NCBI GenBank assembly: GCA_046290435.1
Contig: JBKAGO010000043.1
Coordinates: 1 to 64,000 of the forward strand
DNA length: 64,000 nucleotides
Reading direction: 5' to 3'
Source: CAVQUE01 sp046290435
GTDB taxonomy: Bacteria > Actinomycetota > Acidimicrobiia > Acidimicrobiales > UBA8592
The notes under the pieces: model-generated
Database searches by the model: none
What the model was told of the DNA's origin: nothing
What the model saw: only the letters and a program-made list of their open reading frames with translations
Made by a program: the position numbers and the translations under genes
In this document: piece by piece, positions 62,175-64,000 of the stretch
How positions within the stretch are numbered: the stretch's first letter is position 1
Layout of the letters: each line of letters opens with the position of its first letter

Positions 62175-63832
62175 GTGACCACCGGGACGATCATCGGGCG
62201 GCGGCCCGTCCGGGCGTTGACGAACTGGCCGATGCTGCGCCGCACCCGCCGTTCGATGCCCTGCACCGTCAGGGGATCGTCCTGGGCCATGACCTTCTCG
62301 AGGGCGACGGTCAGCTCGTCCATCCCCGCCTCGGTGATCTCGTCGTAGTGCTCGTCACCGAGCCACCCGCGGCTCTCGATGCGAGGGCGACCGACCAGCC
62401 GGCGCTCGGCAGTGTCGACGGTGACGACGACGATCACCGCACCCTCGTCACCCAGGATCAGGCGCTCGCGGAACACGTTGTGATCGTCTTCGGTGATGTC
62501 GCCGTGCACGAAGGTGTAGGTCCCGGGCGTGACGGCCTCGGTGAGGGTGAGGCCGTCGTCGGTGAGGGTGACCTGGTCGCCGTCGGTGGCCACCAGGACC
62601 CGCTCCGACGGCATCCCCATGCCCTCCGCCAGCTCGGCGTGGGCGACCATGTGGCGGAACTCGCCGTGGACCGGAACGAACCACTCCGGCGACGCAACGG
62701 TGTGCAGGATCTGCAGCTCGTCCTGCTTGCCGTGGCCGGATGTGTGGAGCCCGAGCTGGCCGCTGTGGCGCACCCGGGCGCCACGACGCACGAGCTCGTC
62801 GATCATGCGCCCGACACGGGCCTCGTTGCCCGGGATGGGGTGCGAGGACAACACGACGGTGTCGGCGTCGGTGATCTTGATCCAGTGGCTGTCGCCGTAG
62901 GAGGCGAGCGCCAGCGCGGAGCGGGGCTCGGCCTGGGAGCCGGTGGACATGATGCAGACCTCACCCGGCGGCATCGAACCGGCGTCTTCGATGTCGACGA
63001 TGCGCGAGTCGGGGATGCGCAGCAGGCCGAGTTCGCGCGCCAGCGCCACGTTCTTCTTCATCGACATGCCCAGCGTGGCGACGTAGCGACCCGATGCCAC
63101 CGCTGCGGTGGCGATCTGTTGCACCCGGTGGATGTGGCTCGCGAACGACGCGGTGATGACCCGCCGTCCGACGTTGTCCCGGAAGACCTGGGCGAGCACG
63201 GGGCCGATCTCGGACTCCGACGCCGTGCGGCCCGGTACGTCGGCATTGGTGGAGTCGCACAACAAGAGGCGGATACCCGGATCGTTCGACAGCGCACCGA
63301 TGCGTGCCAGGTCGGTCCGACGGCCGTCGACAGGGGCGAGATCCAGCTTGAAGTCGCTCGAGTGCAGGATCAGCCCCTGGGGCGTCCCGATGGCGGTGAT
63401 GAGGCCACTGGGCACGCTGTGGGTGACCGGGAGGAACTCGCAGTCGAAGCTACCGATACTGCGGTGCTCGCCGTCGGCGACCGGGTTGAGCGAGGTACGC
63501 CCGGCGACGCCGGCCTCCTCGATGCGGCTCTTGACCATGCCCATCGTGAACGGCGAGCCGTACACCGGGAACGAGAACCGCTTGAGCGCATGGGCGAGGG
63601 CACCGATGTGGTCCTCGTGGCTGTGGGTGCAGATGCAGCCGATGATCTTGTCGGCCCGGTCGTCGAGATAGCTCAGATCGGGCAGGATCGAGTTGGCGCC
63701 GGGCATCGACTCGTCGGGGAACAGCTGACCGCAGTCGAGCAACAACAGCTCGTCGGGGGTCTCGATGGCCGCACAGTTCCGGCCGATGTCACCGAGGCCG
63801 CCGAGGAAGGTGATCGATACCGGGACGGCCAT
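62162..63832 (-). CDS. rnj: ribonuclease J
   Basis: The product is 556 residues from ATG 63830-63832. The metallo-beta-lactamase start is TFLGGLGDIGRNCAAIETP, with LLLDCGQLFPDESMPG and the metal motif ICTHSHEDHIGALAHAL. The beta-CASP domain has SSDFKLDLAP, CDSTNADVPGRTASE, MSTGSQAEPRSAL, SSHPIPGNE and HTSGHGKQDELQ. It is a 5'-to-3' exo/endoribonuclease of mRNA decay and rRNA maturation. The start shares a base with the dapA stop. Confidence 0.96.
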   Translation of the reverse strand: MAVPVSITFLGGLGDIGRNCAAIETPDELLLLDCGQLFPDESMPGANSILPDLSYLDDRADKIIGCICTHSHEDHIGALAHALKRFSFPVYGSPFTMGMVKSRIEEAGVAGRTSLNPVADGEHRSIGSFDCEFLPVTHSVPSGLITAIGTPQGLILHSSDFKLDLAPVDGRRTDLARIGALSNDPGIRLLLCDSTNADVPGRTASESEIGPVLAQVFRDNVGRRVITASFASHIHRVQQIATAAVASGRYVATLGMSMKKNVALARELGLLRIPDSRIVDIEDAGSMPPGEVCIMSTGSQAEPRSALALASYGDSHWIKITDADTVVLSSHPIPGNEARVGRMIDELVRRGARVRHSGQLGLHTSGHGKQDELQILHTVASPEWFVPVHGEFRHMVAHAELAEGMGMPSERVLVATDGDQVTLTDDGLTLTEAVTPGTYTFVHGDITEDDHNVFRERLILGDEGAVIVVVTVDTAERRLVGRPRIESRGWLGDEHYDEITEAGMDELTVALEKVMAQDDPLTVQGIERRVRRSIGQFVNARTGRRPMIVPVVTDIA

Positions 63833-64000
63833 CAGATGCCGACCGACAGTTCGGCACCCACGGCGAGGGGACCGATGATGGCCCGGGCCGTCGCCTCGAG
63901 CCCTCCCGGCACGACGTCCATCGGCGCTCGCCCCTGACCGACGGGCAGGCCGAGGGCCCGCATCATCGTCTTGGCCGGAATGGGGTTGGGGGCCGCATCG
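63832..64000 (-). CDS. dapA: 4-hydroxy-tetrahydrodipicolinate synthase, C-terminal part (cut by window edge)
   Basis: Only the last 56 codons are present: NPIPAKTMMRALGLPVGQGR, then MDVVPGGLEATARAIIGPLA. The NPxPxK motif after the barrel and the dapA-rnj-ftsK order support DapA. It condenses pyruvate and aspartate semialdehyde, the entry step to diaminopimelate, and so joins dapC/D/E/F in this window. The stop overlaps the rnj start. Confidence 0.85.
   Translation of the reverse strand, partial: DAAPNPIPAKTMMRALGLPVGQGRAPMDVVPGGLEATARAIIGPLAVGAELSVGI

Noticed and set aside
59145..62348. Very long plus-strand open frame opposite ftsK
   Set aside because: It is antisense to well-supported ftsK and antiporter genes and has biased composition with no domain; it is a high-GC shadow frame.

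Overview
The window is a GC-rich actinobacterial chromosome segment. Gene content and order (dapA-rnj-ftsK, rimO-pgsA, lexA divergent from a LysM protein, a miaB-to-dapE operon, B12-dependent nrdJ, a SAM-type leader ahead of metX) suggest a free-living actinobacterium. I lean towards Acidimicrobiia, but that is inference from gene content, not a measured phylogeny.

Layout. (1) Positions 1-9830 are an accessory region stacked behind an intact tRNA-Gly(GCC) gene (minus strand, 9755-9830). The 3' half of that tRNA and its terminator occur again at 2691-2795 (105 bp identical) and, slightly diverged, at 1227-1309. This is the signature of two tandem integrative elements. Element B (about 2.69-9.80 kb) carries a tyrosine integrase, an excisionase-like HTH protein, an ImmA/IrrE-DUF4411 toxin-antitoxin-like pair, an ECF sigma factor with a membrane-anchored partner, a wrecked antitoxin/Doc pair and an intergenic run of three perfect hairpins. 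Element A (about 1.3-2.7 kb) has no integrase and holds a DUF433/DUF5615 toxin-antitoxin-like pair and one small membrane protein. (2) 9.9-16.2 kb: a proline-rich protein with an apparent frameshift, a DUF4202 protein, a metX-metY-fpg-membrane-protein operon read leftward, and a SAM-riboswitch-like leader before metX. (3) 16.3-21.3 kb: an orphan N6-adenine DNA methylase, a DEAD-box RNA helicase, then an lgt-cyclase-ATL operon. (4) 21.4-28.2 kb: mixed metabolism (SnoaL-like, GTP cyclohydrolase II, metallo-beta-lactamase fold, MalY-like aminotransferase, zinc alcohol dehydrogenase, TauE/SafE exporter, delta-60/beta-propeller secreted protein). (5) 28.2-33.3 kb: class II ribonucleotide reductase interrupted by a homing-endonuclease intein exactly at its catalytic cysteine, and a RibD-like reductase. 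(6) 33.4-34.9 kb: the SOS regulator lexA and a divergent LysM protein sharing a promoter with several SOS boxes; recA at 46.9-47.9 kb has its own box. (7) 34.9-44.7 kb: one long leftward operon miaB-miaA-dapF-hflX-dapC-(membrane protein)-dapD-dapE, which joins tRNA modification to diaminopimelate/lysine synthesis. (8) 44.8-56 kb: MFS transporter, phosphoesterase, recA, secreted proteins, LysM amidase, msrB, hydrolase, cinA, a LigD-type polymerase domain, pgsA and rimO. (9) 56-64 kb: NfeD-flotillin pair, CaCA antiporter, a REP/MITE-like inverted repeat, ftsK, a 20-bp tandem repeat, rnj and the end of dapA.

Three genes (695-1217, 9882-11187, 50825-51647) look continuous only if a base or two is added or removed in GC-rich runs. 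This could be residual sequencing error or real decay, and it should be kept in mind when reading the annotation. Most core genes are packed with 4-bp start/stop overlaps, so long co-transcribed units are likely.
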